A stretch of DNA of 64,000 bases from Arbacia lixula (Eukaryota; Echinodermata; Echinoidea; Arbacioida; Arbaciidae): positions 7,504,240 through 7,568,239 of the forward strand of contig OZ022597.1 of NCBI GenBank assembly GCA_963669155.1, read 5' to 3'. Position 1 is the stretch's first letter; each line of letters begins with the position of its first letter. A model generated the notes under the pieces. That model was not told the DNA's origin and did no database searches. It worked only from the letters and a program-made list of their open reading frames with translations. Positions 35,401 through 43,624 of this stretch are shown piece after piece. The position numbers and the translations under genes are program-made.

Positions 35401-38400
35401 TCGAGTCAGAATTAGTGAAACACGTATCAAAATCAAATCATGAAACATTTGCATTCGTTCGCTGGAAATGACAATGTTTCCGAAGCGCATAATGTCTATG
35501 ATTCATGCAGAAAATTTGTCAGCTAAATGGCAGGGCAATTTTTGCTTTATCATTCATCTTTCAATGTTTCTTCTACAATGACACAAGTTATTTGTTTTGA
35601 TAAGTATTGTAAACCATAACTAGTGTTGGGATTAAAGTCTGATATATTTTGTTAAAAAAAATGATTATACTGCTTGACAATTTCTGTACTGCCCTCATAT
35701 CTCCCACTGTGTAATAGCATTCCTTTGAAGTACGCCGCGATACATTTATAACACACTCTCTTGTCCTTTGATTGGCTGATAGGGATGGTGACGTCAGTGG
35801 GGATTTCCAATCTGCAGTACGTTGACATGAACTCTCCGAGGAATCTGTTCATCGTTGGGTTCTCCTTCCTCATAGGGCTAGCTCTCCCGATGTACATGGC
35901 CGGACACCCGCACGCCATAAATACAGGTACGCTGCACCATTATGATCATCATCCTTTCCGTTTCCCCTACTGCCACCACCATCACCACCACCATCGCCGC
36001 CACCACCACCATCACTACCACCACCCCCTTCGCCACCACCACCACCACCGCCGCCGCCACCATTACCACCATCGCCATTACCACCATCACCCTACAGCTA
36101 TCACTACCACCATCACCATTATAATCATCATCCGTTTCGTTTCCCCTACTGCCACCACCATCACCACCACCACCACCACCACCACCGCCTCCACCACCAT
36201 CACCACCACCCCCTCCGTCACCACCACCACCACCACCGCCACCACCATTACCACCATCGCCATTACCACCATCACCCTACAGCTATCACTACCACCATCA
36301 ACATCAACACTCCATCAAAACAGGTATATCGAAAAGGCATCACTATTATCATTTATCCTCTATCTACCACTATCACCATCATTACTATTACTACCGCCAC
36401 CATTACTATCATTCATATGATCATCACATGCCATTAAAAGAGTTATTACCACCTTAACTCTTCTTACTTTACCCCAACCGCCATTTTCATCATCCTCACC
36501 ATACTACCACTATGACCACCATCATAACCACCAACACATTTAAACCTGGTATGTTCTCCAATTATCATTTTCATCTTTTCACTTCTTCTACACCCACCAC
36601 CATCGTCATCATTACCATCACCCTATCATGTCGACCACAATCACCACCATAATCATTACGCCATTAAAACAGGTATATTACACAACAATTGTTCTTGTTT
36701 GGAGAAAAGGTATATGTTGATAAATCGTATATAAAAAGTACATTACTTTATGGCACATTCGCGTTATATATTTACCATCACCGACATGACCGAGGGACAC
36801 AGATATATTCTTGTAGAAATAGCTCTTTATACTCGTTCGTCATTTATGCATTGCAAGATTGGTATTCTCCATATCGCACATAATGAATCGCACAGGGAAT
36901 TTCCCGTCTCATGCGCTAATTCGCTTGCCCGGAAGCGGACATGAAAGCGAAACCAAACAAAATACGAACGTGGCTGCACAGTGTATCATAGGACGACTTT
37001 TCCTTATTTGCATGGTGCATAGAGAATTGTACACCATAAGGGACATTATTGTGGGTCGCATTTCTGTGAGAGATGTTCTTTTAAGCTTTTCCGTTTTCCT
37101 TGAATTGCGGGATGAAAATTGTGCCTGTTTTTGCGTTTTTTATAGCTTGTAGCCAGGATTATCGGTGCTGTTATTTCCCTAGATCCGCCTGAATACATAA
37201 ACTAATAGGTCCAGCGACCACTACTGCAAACCCACACTGCGTTAGTTTACTTTAAGACCCAGTTTGGCAGACAAGCAGCGCGCGAGGTTTTGTTCAAAGG
37301 CTAGTCATTACTTTTCTTGTTAACTCTTCCTGTGCCATATCCAACACTGCCTAATAGGGTGTGTGTGCGTTATTGGTGGTAGAAGGCATTTGACACACAA
37401 AGATTTAATTATTCCTTAAGGCCCTGTCCCACTGCACTTACGGATGCAAAGAGGATGTAAAACGTAAAAAAATCTTGTCATCCGTTGGGAAACGCTATGC
37501 ATCCGTTGTGTACTCATTGCATACGTGTTTCATACGCTCTATCCATCGAGCATCTATCCACTGTGAATCCGTCCGCACAAAAAGTTTTGAGCTGCACAAA
37601 ACTTTTAGAACGGATAGAACGGATGAACTTCTCGCCGTGTACCATGTGAATCCGCAACATACGAGCAACAAACGTTCTGTATCAGTTATTATCCGTTAAT
37701 CGTAAGCTGTATCTTCTTTACATCCGTTTGATCCGTTCTATCCGTTTTGTGCAGCTTTAAAGATAATATACTGTACTGGGAAGACGAAAAAGCCTTCAAA
37801 AGGTAATCGTGAGCAATCTTCTTGCAAATGGTCTTAAATTCACGTATTGTCCATTTTAGAAGCTTGCTGAAAGTTATTTGCCCTCAAATGATCAACATGC
37901 GGAGAAATTAGTGATTAGATTACAAATCCTGAAAATGTTAGACCCGAACATTTTGATAATTTTGAGAATAATCACTACATTCTCCACATGTGGATCATTT
38001 GAGGGCAAATGACTTTCAGCAAGTTTCTAAATTGGATAATACACTCATTTAAGACCATTTGCAAGGAGATTGCTCACGATCACCTTTTGAAGGTTTTTTT
38101 TGTCTTCCCAGTACAGTATATGCCCTTTAAAAACTCTTTTTGTGCAGGTGGGTTCACAGTGGACGGACGCTCGATGGATGGAGCGTATAAAACACGTATG
38201 CAATACACAACGGATACATAGCGCAAGATTGTTTACGTTTTACATCCTCTTTGCATCCGTAAGTGCAGTGGGACCGAGCCTAGTTCAGACTGCAGTAGAG
38301 GACAGCTAACTTTAAAAAAAAGATGATCTCAGATTAAGACACAAAGAAACAATCAATATAATCCATTTAATCAATTGTTACATTTTGTCTTTCCACCATT

Positions 38401-39771
38401 CAATACTTCTCTTTAATCATTTACTTTTGATGTCAGGGTTTTTTACGCTCACTGCTCTTTTTGTTGAGCCCTCATTCTCATTCTCTCTGTCGTTTGTGTG
38501 TTTTTTATTATTATTGTTGTTGTATGCATTCATGTTTTTGTAGTTTTATGAAATGTTATTGCACTGTGTGTGCATATATATATATATGTGTGTGTGTGTG
38601 GTTTCATAATGAATGAAATGAAATTGAATTAAAAAATGAAATGATTGAAATTGAATTGAATGTGAAATTATTTATTCCGTTCTGTTTTGTTTATCCCCGT
38701 CGTGGTATCGTGTGCTTCAGGTTCGGAGAGCATTGATCAGATCTTTTCGGTCATTCTTGGCACCAGTATGTTCATTGGAGGGATGACAGGCTTTATTCTG
38801 GACAACACGATACCAGGTAAGAAGCTTTAATCCGCCCCGTGCTAGGCGAACAACTGTTTCATGCGTGTTTGTGTGTAGGACATATGCATCCATGTCGGAT
38901 GAGTTAAGTTAAACAGATAGTCCACCCAGAAATTAAGTTATTCAAAGCAGAAACATGATAGAAACATATTAGTGAGGGTTCGAGGATTTACAGCATTTGT
39001 TTGTGTGATCTATGTTCATAAAATAAATAAATAAGAGAAACTAGTATGTTTTATCATATTTCTGCTTTTATTGAAACCAACATAATTTCAGGGTGGACTA
39101 TCACTTTAAGTTAATACACTCAGACTGAATGTGTAAACTCTACACACCTGTATATGATACAGTAATGAAATTTTATAGCAAGTGAGAGAGACATTTTAAA
39201 AAAAATGGCCAATGTATTAGGTACGCCCAATCTTTCTCCCCGACTTTTTCTGTGTCTCCTTTCCCTTTATATTTGTTCTCTTCAATCTGACAACGACTCA
39301 CGCCGAACTTTCATAAAACAATGAGGAACTTACAAGCTTGCTAAAATTAATCTCATTTTCTTAATCAGTAAGTATTCTTCTTTGATTTGATGAAAATGTA
39401 TTTTCATTTATTCACTGTGAGCATTACCATTTCCAAAATGCAACCTCGGCACATCCCGTGTTTATAACCCAACTTTTCTCCCCCTTTGTAAAACTTGTTT
39501 AGGTACGCCCGAAGAACGTGGATTGGGCAAATTGGTAGAGATGTCTACCGCCCCCGACGATGAGAATGAGAAAGACGAACATCTACTCAAGGAGGTTCAA
39601 TCGATCATCAATCGCAGCTACGATATGCCGTTTGGCATGTCATACCTCAGACGCTGGGAGTGGACTTCCCGTCTGCCTTTTTGCCCTACATTTACTGGGT
39701 TTAACATGAGATGTAGGACCAAGTACCGTTTGTGGAAACGGGTGCAAAATGGGGACGTGAATCATGTATGA
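18548..39771 (+). CDS. SLC23-family ascorbate/nucleobase transporter, twelve exons
   Basis: Spliced CDS: 18548-18745, 20940-21097, 22933-23021, 25332-25396, 29026-29207, 29622-29742, 30019-30175, 30888-31141, 33275-33404, 35783-35926, 38721-38816, 39503-39771; 1863 nt, 620 aa (vertebrate SVCT1/2 are about 600-650). Membrane carrier of the NAT/NCS2 fold, expected in the plasma membrane. Landmarks: cytosolic acidic N-tail (1-57) then [16 protein letters not shown]3 [11 protein letters not shown]; glycosylation-type NST in the exon-4 loop; [59 protein letters not shown] signature [12 protein letters not shown] (397-408); [37 protein letters not shown]-tail ending NGDVNHV. The alignment to human SVCT1 is collinear. 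Eleven introns, ten GT-AG and one GC-AG (intron 2). Substrate could be ascorbate or nucleobases; the signature has Asn399 where vertebrate SVCTs have Pro. Reading frame intact; likely functional. Confidence 0.93.
18811..18866. repeat. (GA)n microsatellite
   Basis: GA-rich run starting 65 bases after the exon-1 donor of the transporter. Confidence 0.95.
19738..19828. mobile_element. ~90-bp MITE, TTAACYYTTTGTGTGCCA family
   Basis: TTAACTTTCTGTGTGCCATC ... ATCTGGCACTCAGAGGGGTAA, with the shared interior CACAAGTAATACACGCAA. Transporter intron 1. Confidence 0.8.
20940..21097 (+). CDS. SLC23 transporter exon 2 (residues 67-119)
   Basis: Acceptor TTCTTATAG; encodes [20 protein letters not shown] (TM1) and [16 protein letters not shown] (TM2). 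Ends GTGAG|GCACGT: the conserved Arg119 codon is only completed (AG+A) if a GC donor is used. Confidence 0.88.
21111..21641. mobile_element. ~530-bp inverted-repeat element
   Basis: Left end CCCCTCAAAAAAGTTGTGCAACTCAG...TGAGGGTCATATATC pairs with right end GATATACGAACCCTCACCCCTGAGTTACAACACTTTTCAAGGGGG. It begins about 14 bases after the exon-2 splice donor. No coding capacity seen. Confidence 0.75.
22618..22813. repeat. (ACT)n microsatellite
   Basis: About 65 ACT units with rare ACG/ATT/TCT interruptions, ending ~120 bases before exon 3. Long Thr or Val frames across it are artefacts. Confidence 0.95.
22933..23021 (+). CDS. SLC23 transporter exon 3 (residues 119-149)
   Basis: Acceptor TTTCCCCGACAG, donor GCGA|GTAAGG, phase 1. 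Encodes [20 protein letters not shown]: the TM3 substrate-site motif (VQGPSFAF). Confidence 0.92.
23039..23402. repeat. (GAT)n array with a 38-base higher-order unit
   Basis: GATGAT-rich DNA in which GATGATATTCATCACCATGG recurs at about 23068, 23120 and 23226. It begins ~20 bases after the exon-3 donor. Confidence 0.9.
23408..23456 (+). pseudogene. Duplicated 3' half of SLC23 exon 3 within intron 3
   Basis: These 49 bases match exon 3 positions 22970-23018 with about eight or nine differences. They read [16 protein letters not shown] against [16 protein letters not shown]: amino-acid changes T/S, R/N and E/D, with other changes synonymous. No splice acceptor precedes it, since the upstream DNA is (GAT)n, and no GT follows directly, so it is probably not an exon. 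It may be a relic of a duplicated exon, or a piece of a paralogue placed by repeat-mediated exchange. Confidence 0.75.
23613..23706. repeat. Poly-G, CAC, poly-C and (CA)n cluster
   Basis: A G run of about 18 bases, then ACCACC repeats, a C run, and about ten CA units. Confidence 0.9.
24605..25275 (+). mobile_element. Decayed LINE, ORF2 C-terminus and 3' end
   Basis: Pieces in several frames match the end of a non-LTR retrotransposon ORF2: [45 protein letters not shown] and [15 protein letters not shown]-stop. These are the standard order of motifs after the RT domain in CR1/Rex/jockey-like LINEs. A 3' UTR ending in ATAAATAAATGAATTGAGTT follows. Several frameshifts; RT core missing. Lies in transporter intron 3. 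Confidence 0.7.
25332..25396 (+). CDS. SLC23 transporter exon 4 (residues 149-170)
   Basis: Acceptor TCTTAAAG, donor GAG|GTGAGT. Short loop exon [20 protein letters not shown], with an N-glycosylation sequon (NST); ends in the RMQE that matches the IREVQ loop end of SVCT1. Confidence 0.85.
26199..26472. mobile_element. 274-bp MITE, copy 1
   Basis: Ends TTAAGCTAAGAACGAATTTACG and (inverted) CGTAAAGTCGTTCTTAGCTTAA. A related copy lies at 31202-31482, sharing TGTGCTAAATGAG...CTCATTAAGCACAAG-type inner arms. Confidence 0.85.
26473..26615 (-). repeat. Dispersed repeat, inverted match of 7915-8068
   Basis: AGATTGTCCATCCCTTTTGC ... TTTCAGCCGTTAAAT is the reverse complement of the copy in WASHC3 intron 1. 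It directly abuts the MITE at 26199-26472. Confidence 0.75.
26807..26900. mobile_element. ~90-bp MITE, TTAACCSTTTGCGTGCCA family
   Basis: TTTAACCGTTTGCGTGCCAG ... AATGGCAAGTTAAGGGTTAA; diverged member of the family at 13501. Confidence 0.65.
28225..28770. repeat. Two-copy tandem repeat, ~280-bp unit
   Basis: CTGCCCT.CT..GACAAAA.GAAG..AGTGA, then ..TGCTGTGAGATAT, GCCAATGCAA..GACAGACACATTT and CTCATTTACAA recur about 280 bases apart in intron 4. A third, shortened relative is at 34785-34925 in intron 9. Confidence 0.85.
29026..29207 (+). CDS. SLC23 transporter exon 5 (residues 171-231)
   Basis: Acceptor CTTTAACAG, donor ATT|GTGGGT, phase 2. Encodes [20 protein letters not shown] and [19 protein letters not shown] (TM5-TM6), then EKHWGIAA. 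Confidence 0.92.
29622..29742 (+). CDS. SLC23 transporter exon 6 (residues 231-271)
   Basis: Acceptor CATGCTCCAG, donor CCG|GTAAGT, phase 0. Encodes [20 protein letters not shown] and the loop to VPIFRLFP. Confidence 0.92.
29825..29883. repeat. Short hairpin repeat with CATGTCCGTTTCC ends
   Basis: AGTCATGTCCGTTTCC and GGAAACGGACATGACT pair perfectly around a ~25-base loop. The same end motif occurs at 31655-31800 and, singly, at 36925-36945, marking a small dispersed family. Confidence 0.8.
30019..30175 (+). CDS. SLC23 transporter exon 7 (residues 272-324)
   Basis: Acceptor CAATGGCAG, donor CCAG|GTACCA, phase 1. Encodes [20 protein letters not shown] and [20 protein letters not shown], both strongly conserved in SVCTs. 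Confidence 0.93.
30185..30390. repeat. ~200-base polypurine tract (GGGA-rich)
   Basis: Almost only G and A on the plus strand from 30192 to 30388, with many GGG/GGGG runs. It starts within ~20 bases of the exon-7 donor. Candidate triplex or G-quadruplex former. Confidence 0.9.
30888..31141 (+). CDS. SLC23 transporter exon 8 (residues 324-408)
   Basis: Acceptor GTCTATGCAG, donor AAG|GTTCGA (weak), phase 0. Carries [18 protein letters not shown] with the TM8 Glu and the NAT signature [12 protein letters not shown]; these two segments line the substrate site in the family fold. Confidence 0.93.
31202..31482. mobile_element. 281-bp MITE, copy 2
   Basis: GTAAGCTGCGCACGACTTTACG and CGTAAAGTCGTGCGCAGCTTAC are inverted ends; the interior matches 26199-26472. 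Confidence 0.85.
31655..31800. repeat. Repeat carrying CCGGTCTCCTACAATCGTGCAC twice
   Basis: CATGTCTCTGCTTCCGGTCTC and CATGTCCGCTTCCGGTCTC head two direct copies 85 bases apart; the second closes with the inverted GAGACCGGAAACGGACATGA. Confidence 0.8.
32040..32170. mobile_element. Short foldback copy, GTCCACCCTGAAG family
   Basis: CTGAAGGTAAAGTGGTGTTGATAAAAGCAG pairs with CTGCTTTTATAAAAGCCAACGTAACTTCAG. Shortened relative of the element at 13590-14079. Confidence 0.75.
32385..32995 (+). mobile_element. Decayed LINE fragment with RT motif YADD
   Basis: The frame through 32390-32520 reads [16 protein letters not shown] and then [12 protein letters not shown], the PQGxxLSP and YADD motifs of a non-LTR reverse transcriptase. 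The following stretch reaches LNAIHLYNP and a 3' end made of (ATTCA)n near 32965-32995. Most of the ORF is gone. It lies in intron 8 and its 3' end forms the left arm of the palindrome below. Confidence 0.8.
32919..33262. repeat. 345-bp near-perfect palindrome
   Basis: Arms 32919-33084 and 33099-33262 are reverse complements with few mismatches around the 14-base spacer CCAATCAGGATTGT. The outer part is a LINE 3' end (GTGTGAAAATGAATTTGCTG and the ATTCA repeat); the inner part is an unrelated sequence ending in CTTCTTCTTCTTAGCGTGTTTAGA. The right arm stops 12 bases before exon 9 of the transporter. Confidence 0.92.
33275..33404 (+). CDS. SLC23 transporter exon 9 (residues 409-452)
   Basis: Acceptor GTTTGTATTTCAG, donor GTTG|GTAAGT, phase 1. 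Encodes [20 protein letters not shown] and [14 protein letters not shown], matching SVCT VGSRRV... and LPDPILGGMF. Confidence 0.92.
33633..34140. mobile_element. Foldback element, ~508 bp, same family as 13590-14079
   Basis: Ends AAAGGGAAAGTTGATCCTGA and TCCAGGGCGGACTTCCTTT; arms share AGAAAGTTATGATTTTCTT/ATCATAACTTTCTTATT and the GTGACGT pair. Transporter intron 9. Confidence 0.8.
34785..34925. repeat. Shortened copy of the 28225-28770 repeat
   Basis: AACTGCCCTACTTTGACAAA ... TTAGATTATACCCAACACTC ... GGTCATTTACAAGAAA; an internal part of the ~280-base unit is missing. Confidence 0.8.
35783..35926 (+). CDS. SLC23 transporter exon 10 (residues 452-500)
   Basis: Acceptor TGGCTGATAG, donor ACAG|GTACGC, phase 1. 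Encodes [20 protein letters not shown] and the next helix, ending HPHAINT, a close match to SVCT1. Confidence 0.93.
35937..36320. repeat. (CAC)n/(CAT)n array in a ~185-base duplicated unit
   Basis: TTTCCCCTACTGCCACCACC begins two units (about 35961 and 36139), each ending TACAGCTATCACTACCACCA. It starts ~10 bases after the exon-10 donor. His- or Thr-rich frames over it are artefacts. Confidence 0.9.
37320..37408. mobile_element. ~90-bp MITE, TTAACYCTTYCTGTGCCA family
   Basis: TTAACTCTTCCTGTGCCATA ... TTTGACACACAAAGATTTAA; diverged member of the family at 13501. Intron 10. Confidence 0.65.
37419..38281. mobile_element. 863-bp foldback element
   Basis: Left end AGGCCCTGTCCCACTGCACT and right end AGTGCAGTGGGACCGAGCCT are inverted repeats, and the pairing continues inward for over 400 bases per arm (GCATCCGT..GTGTTTCATACGCTC; CAGTACTGGGAAGAC; ATTTGCCCTCAAATGATC). 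Only ~60 unpaired bases lie at the centre. No coding sequence. Very long-armed non-autonomous DNA element in intron 10. Confidence 0.88.
38721..38816 (+). CDS. SLC23 transporter exon 11 (residues 500-532)
   Basis: Acceptor GTGCTTCAG, donor CCAG|GTAAGA, phase 1. Encodes [20 protein letters not shown] and FILDNTIP, the last helix and the conserved FILDNTxPG. Confidence 0.92.
38909..39110. mobile_element. Short foldback copy, AGTCCACCC family
   Basis: ATAGTCCACCCAGAAATTAA pairs with TAATTTCAGGGTGGACTAT; inner AAAGCAGAAACATGATAGAAA is paired too. Relative of 13590-14079 and 33633-34140. Confidence 0.8.
39503..39771 (+). CDS. SLC23 transporter exon 12 (residues 532-620, stop)
   Basis: Acceptor CTTGTTTAG. 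Encodes [13 protein letters not shown], a charged cytosolic segment, [20 protein letters not shown] and CPTFTGF, then stops at TGA 39769-39771. Collinear with the SVCT C-tail (PEERG...YDFPIG...CPVFKGF). AATAAA at 39783 is only 12 bases past the stop and probably too near to be the working poly(A) signal. Confidence 0.92.
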
Positions 39772-39807
39772 AAAGGAATGAAAATAAAAGCAATGTCCAT
39801 GCTGTTA

Positions 39808-40260
39808 CAGCCTGGTATCTTAAGTGGAAACTGTCAAATTAGACGGCGGATAGAAGTATCATGCACGTTGCCTACATATTGAATACAACAAAGCAACTCT
39901 GAAATGCCAGTTCAGCGAGATGTGATACGCCTTTACAATTGCGCGACAAAATCTTATCAATGTAATTGCAGCCTAAGATCTCAAGTAGAAACTACCAAAT
40001 TAGACAGCAGATTTTAGTAACAAAGACGTTGCCTACGGTGCATGTTGGATACCACAAAGCAACTCTGAAAGTGTCAGCCAAGGAAAATGTCATACACCTT
40101 TTTCATCGCGCAACAAAATTTAATAATCAATTTAATTGCAGCCTAAGATCTGAAGTGCAGTTAATTTGACAGTAGATAGTAGTATCATAGATGTCGCCTA
40201 CGGTGCATATTGAATACCAAAGAGCAGCACTGAAAGCGTCAGTTCAGGGAGATGCGATTT
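39808..40260. repeat. Three-copy tandem repeat, 161-170-bp unit
   Basis: CAGCCTrrkATCTnAAGT heads copies at 39808, 39969 and 40139; each contains GTTGCCTACGGTGCAT..TTGAATACCA and GCAACTCTGAAAG. Begins ~35 bases after the transporter stop, so probably within its 3' UTR. Confidence 0.88.
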
Positions 40261-40456
40261 AAACATGTTATATACCCTACATGCCCTAGTCTGCCAAATC
40301 AAGGCCGAGAACATAATACAAATATATTAGTTTCATTCAGGGCGCTGCGTATTACATCATGTACATTATCACATAAGATTGGTATAGCATCATGCACTAC
40401 CCTTAAACATAACTAGGCCATGTTGTATATAACTTGTCAATCATTGTAGCTTGCTA

Positions 40457-40532
40457 TCAATGGTAACTACCGTGGCAACAGGTGCCAAAATGACAACTAA
40501 TTGGCTGTTGCCATGGTAGTTACCATTGATGA
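40457..40532. repeat. Hairpin, 26-bp arms
   Basis: ATCAATGGTAACTACCGTGG and CCATGGTAGTTACCATTGAT pair, continuing through GCAACAG/CTGTTGC; ~23-base loop. Confidence 0.85.
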
Positions 40533-40964
40533 TAAGTTGCAAAAATTGAAAAACAATATGCAACATAATACTGAGGTGATAAAGGATTCACTCTTAACTG
40601 TCTCATGGCGAACAATTTCTGTATCTTCTTATGAATTATGTATCTAACATAACTGTTTGTTTTTGGGCCTAAGAAACATATATAAAAAAAAATGCATGTA
40701 CCTGTACATTTTTGATACACAAGGGAGAAAATAGTGACTGGTATAATTACTTTATATAATGTGTATACATGTATAAAATAAAATTCCTTGCGGATCGACT
40801 TCTCATCTGGAAATTTATTTGAGAAATTCTTCATACACTCTTGTGTTGTACAATAATATATTATACATTGTGTGCTTTTTAATCCACCTAAAATTCATGA
40901 ACAATGTGTGTGAAAATTTTTACTTAAAGACAAATGTATGTATAAAAGTGGTTACTGTTCAATA

Positions 40965-41100
40965 TTCGGAAGGTTCGTTATTCCGAAGGTTCGTAATTCC
41001 GAAATACGTAAATTGCCTATACATTAATGCTCGTTAGTCCGAAAACGAAAAAGGGCTCGTTAATTCGAACGTTCGGAATAGCGAACCTTCGGAACAACGT
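40965..41100. repeat. TTCGTTATTCCGAA-type repeat, short copy
   Basis: GGAAGGTTCGTTATTCCGAAGGTTCGTAATTCCGAAATACG in broken form, then AAAACGAAAAAGGGCTCGTT and the inverted CGTTCGGAATAGCGAACCTT. The same arrangement is at 51475-51640. Confidence 0.85.
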
Positions 41101-41514
41101 GTGCTTCCCATAAAAGTAGCCATATGACTTAAAGTCGACCAAACGGGGAAGTATGATGATCTATTCCCCATGCTATTATAGTCGCTGGTCAAATATCATC
41201 AAGTCATGCACTCATTGTTTTTGTTTTAAAAAACAATATAATCATGCTACTCAGCATACTTCGGGTGCATAAGAGCGACAGCCGAATGATTAACCATTAT
41301 GATTACAGGCCCTCACATCTATTTTGGGAAATCATGTAAGTACAAGTAAAACCACGTGTTGATTAACCTCATAACCGTATTTGTAGATAAATGGATGCAT
41401 ATTGTACAAGACAAAAACTAATTCATTATTACCAATAAATATTTTTTTTTACTACCCGGCCCGTTGACGACGTATTTGTCCAATACCGATGTTGTTGTTT
41501 TTTATCAGATGTAT

Positions 41515-41642
41515 AGATCCAAGATGGAGATATTGGTGATGGAATAATTTGACTTCTTATTCTTCCAATACATGCCTAATATTACGACGTTGATTCCTAC
41601 AGTTAGAGCTGACACGATTACCAAAGTAGTCCAGATACTGAC
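41515..41642 (-). pseudogene. Relic of a class A GPCR (TM1-TM2)
   Basis: The minus strand reads TLVIVSALTVGINVVILGMY-W-KNKKSNYSITNISILDLYI-stop, which aligns with TM1, loop 1 and TM2 of the receptor at 47054-48286 (LMIVSALTVATNAFILVIFW..., YSNYYIINISISDLLVG). An in-frame TAA lies just upstream and a TGA ends it inside TM2; no TM3-7 follow. It is a dead fragment of the same receptor family in the same orientation. Confidence 0.8.
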
Positions 41643-42231
41643 GGTATTTTATCGTCCGCCTCTTCTCCCATACACATCATGCCACTGATTCACATAGTAC
41701 GCACACCGCGCCAGACCACTGATTGCGCGACTCCACGAATCTGTGCGCCCGGAGAAAAATTTGAGAGTGAAATTTTTTTGTATGTGATGCGCCACCAACG
41801 ATCGATGTCGGCGGATTGCTAAATACAGTCCAGGGGGTGGACTATTACCATAGCCATTAACGTTGCGGTGATGTTCGTGAAGGCGTTCAAACAAAATATT
41901 ATTCATCGTCATGTTTTCGATTGTTCCTTGACTTCCCCTCTAAAATATTTCACATGGATGGGCATGATGGAGCGGACCGTAGTGCACAGCGGTCTACGGT
42001 CTATAGGATATAAAGTTTCGAACGACTCGCCCAAACCTTCCTCAAAATCAAGCTCTAATTTTGCTCAAAGTCCATTTCCAGCTCTATCATTTATCTATTA
42101 AAATGCAAAACGGACACCCTGTCTTTAAGCACTGAAACCACAAGGCCGTCGGGGAGTAAGTCACTTCGTAATGGAAATAAAAAGTGGTCATAATAATCCT
42201 TATTTTTATACCATTTATGTGCCTCAAATTA

Positions 42232-42565
42232 AAGGTCGCCCGTCCCTTTTGCAGACCTAATTCTGAAAGTTTCCCTGACTTTGTCATCATTTGAGAGAGA
42301 ATGGCTATATAACCTTCCCCTTGAATCGACAAAGCGTATGATATTCGGTTTTAAAGAAATAATCTTCGATAATTGATCGAGCTTTCTTTTTTCGTACCAC
42401 AAAAATCGTCAAATCTCAGTAAAAAATATTTTCATTTATTCTACGGGAGTTATAGTACCTCTGACCTTAAAATTTCATAGTTGGTATCCCAAAGATACGT
42501 GCTAAATATGTGCAAACTTTCATGAAGTTTGCAGATGTTTGTAAAAGGGACGGGCCATCTTTAAG
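42232..42565. mobile_element. ~334-bp inverted-repeat element, AAAGGGACGGGC family
   Basis: TTAAAGGTCGCCCGTCCCTTTTGCA and the inverted TAAAAGGGACGGGCCATCTTTAA bound it. Its left half is the inverted match of 9396-9572 in WASHC3 intron 2. Confidence 0.8.
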
Positions 42566-43122
42566 AAAGATAGGAAGAAAGAGACAAAATTTTACAAATG
42601 TCGACATTACTGTAAAAGCACTTCTTTACATTTACAAAACACCATGTTCATTTCTGGCCAGTTTTTCATTTATTTACAGGATGGAGCACGCCATATTTCC
42701 ACTTTTGTATGTGAATAAAGTTTTTTACACTAATTGCAGATACGTCAGAAGGTCCTTTAGCATTGTTGTCAACCCTATCATGATGTTTAATGTCGTTTAC
42801 TGTATTGTGTGTAAGCTTTCTCAATTCTTGTCAAAATAATCCTGTTATCTAACTGGTTTTCCCGATATAACTTTTTCCTTTGTAAGGTTTTCATGCTTAC
42901 GCAAGTTTGTGACGAAGCATTAATTGCGCAACCATTGGATATGTAGTTGAAACCTTACCGTATCTCTTTGGTCTACTTACTTTATCAACAAAGTGAGACT
43001 TGACTATTCGAATAGAGAATGTGTGGATCGCATAAATCATCCACATTCGACTAATATTTCGATTTTGCAGGCTCCTTGGGCTTTCACCATGTTCACGGCC
43101 AAGAAGAGGCTTTACAAATATG

Positions 43123-43455
43123 AATATTAGTATTGAATTTTAAAGGCACGTGCTGGGAAACCATAAAAAGAAATTGGCGTCAGAGTGAAAGGACTACACT
43201 TCGTAATGAAGACAGTAATCAATACATCAAAGTGGCAAATTTGATCGTGGCATGACCATTGACTATTTCACCAAAAGGAAAGTTTAAGAATATTTGTATT
43301 AAATTTTAAAGGCACGTGCTGGGAAACGGTAAAAAGAAATTGAAATCAAAGTCAAAGGACTACACTTCGTAGTAAAGACAGCAATCAATACAACAAAAGT
43401 GGCAAATTTGATCGTGGCATGACCATTGACTATATCACAAAAAGGAGAGTTAATG
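43123..43455. repeat. Two-copy tandem repeat, ~170-bp unit
   Basis: TTTTAAAGGCACGTGCTGGG and CAAATTTGATCGTGGCATGA each recur about 170 bases apart. Confidence 0.9.
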
Positions 43456-43624
43456 TAATTTATGTGCCTTTCATACGAATCAGGACTTTGATTGATTTTG
43501 TCAATAAAACGAGGCGAGCCTATTTAAATAGATATCTGCGGACCGTCAAAGTTACTGAACTATTAATAAAGTAGGTACTTCAAGAAGATGATGTCTGAAG
43601 GTTTGCATGGTGGTATGATCAATC

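Noticed and set aside
35761-36420. 219-codon frame with a His/Thr-rich second half
   Set aside because: The first part is transporter exon 10; the rest is read-through into the CAC/CAT repeat after a clear GT donor.
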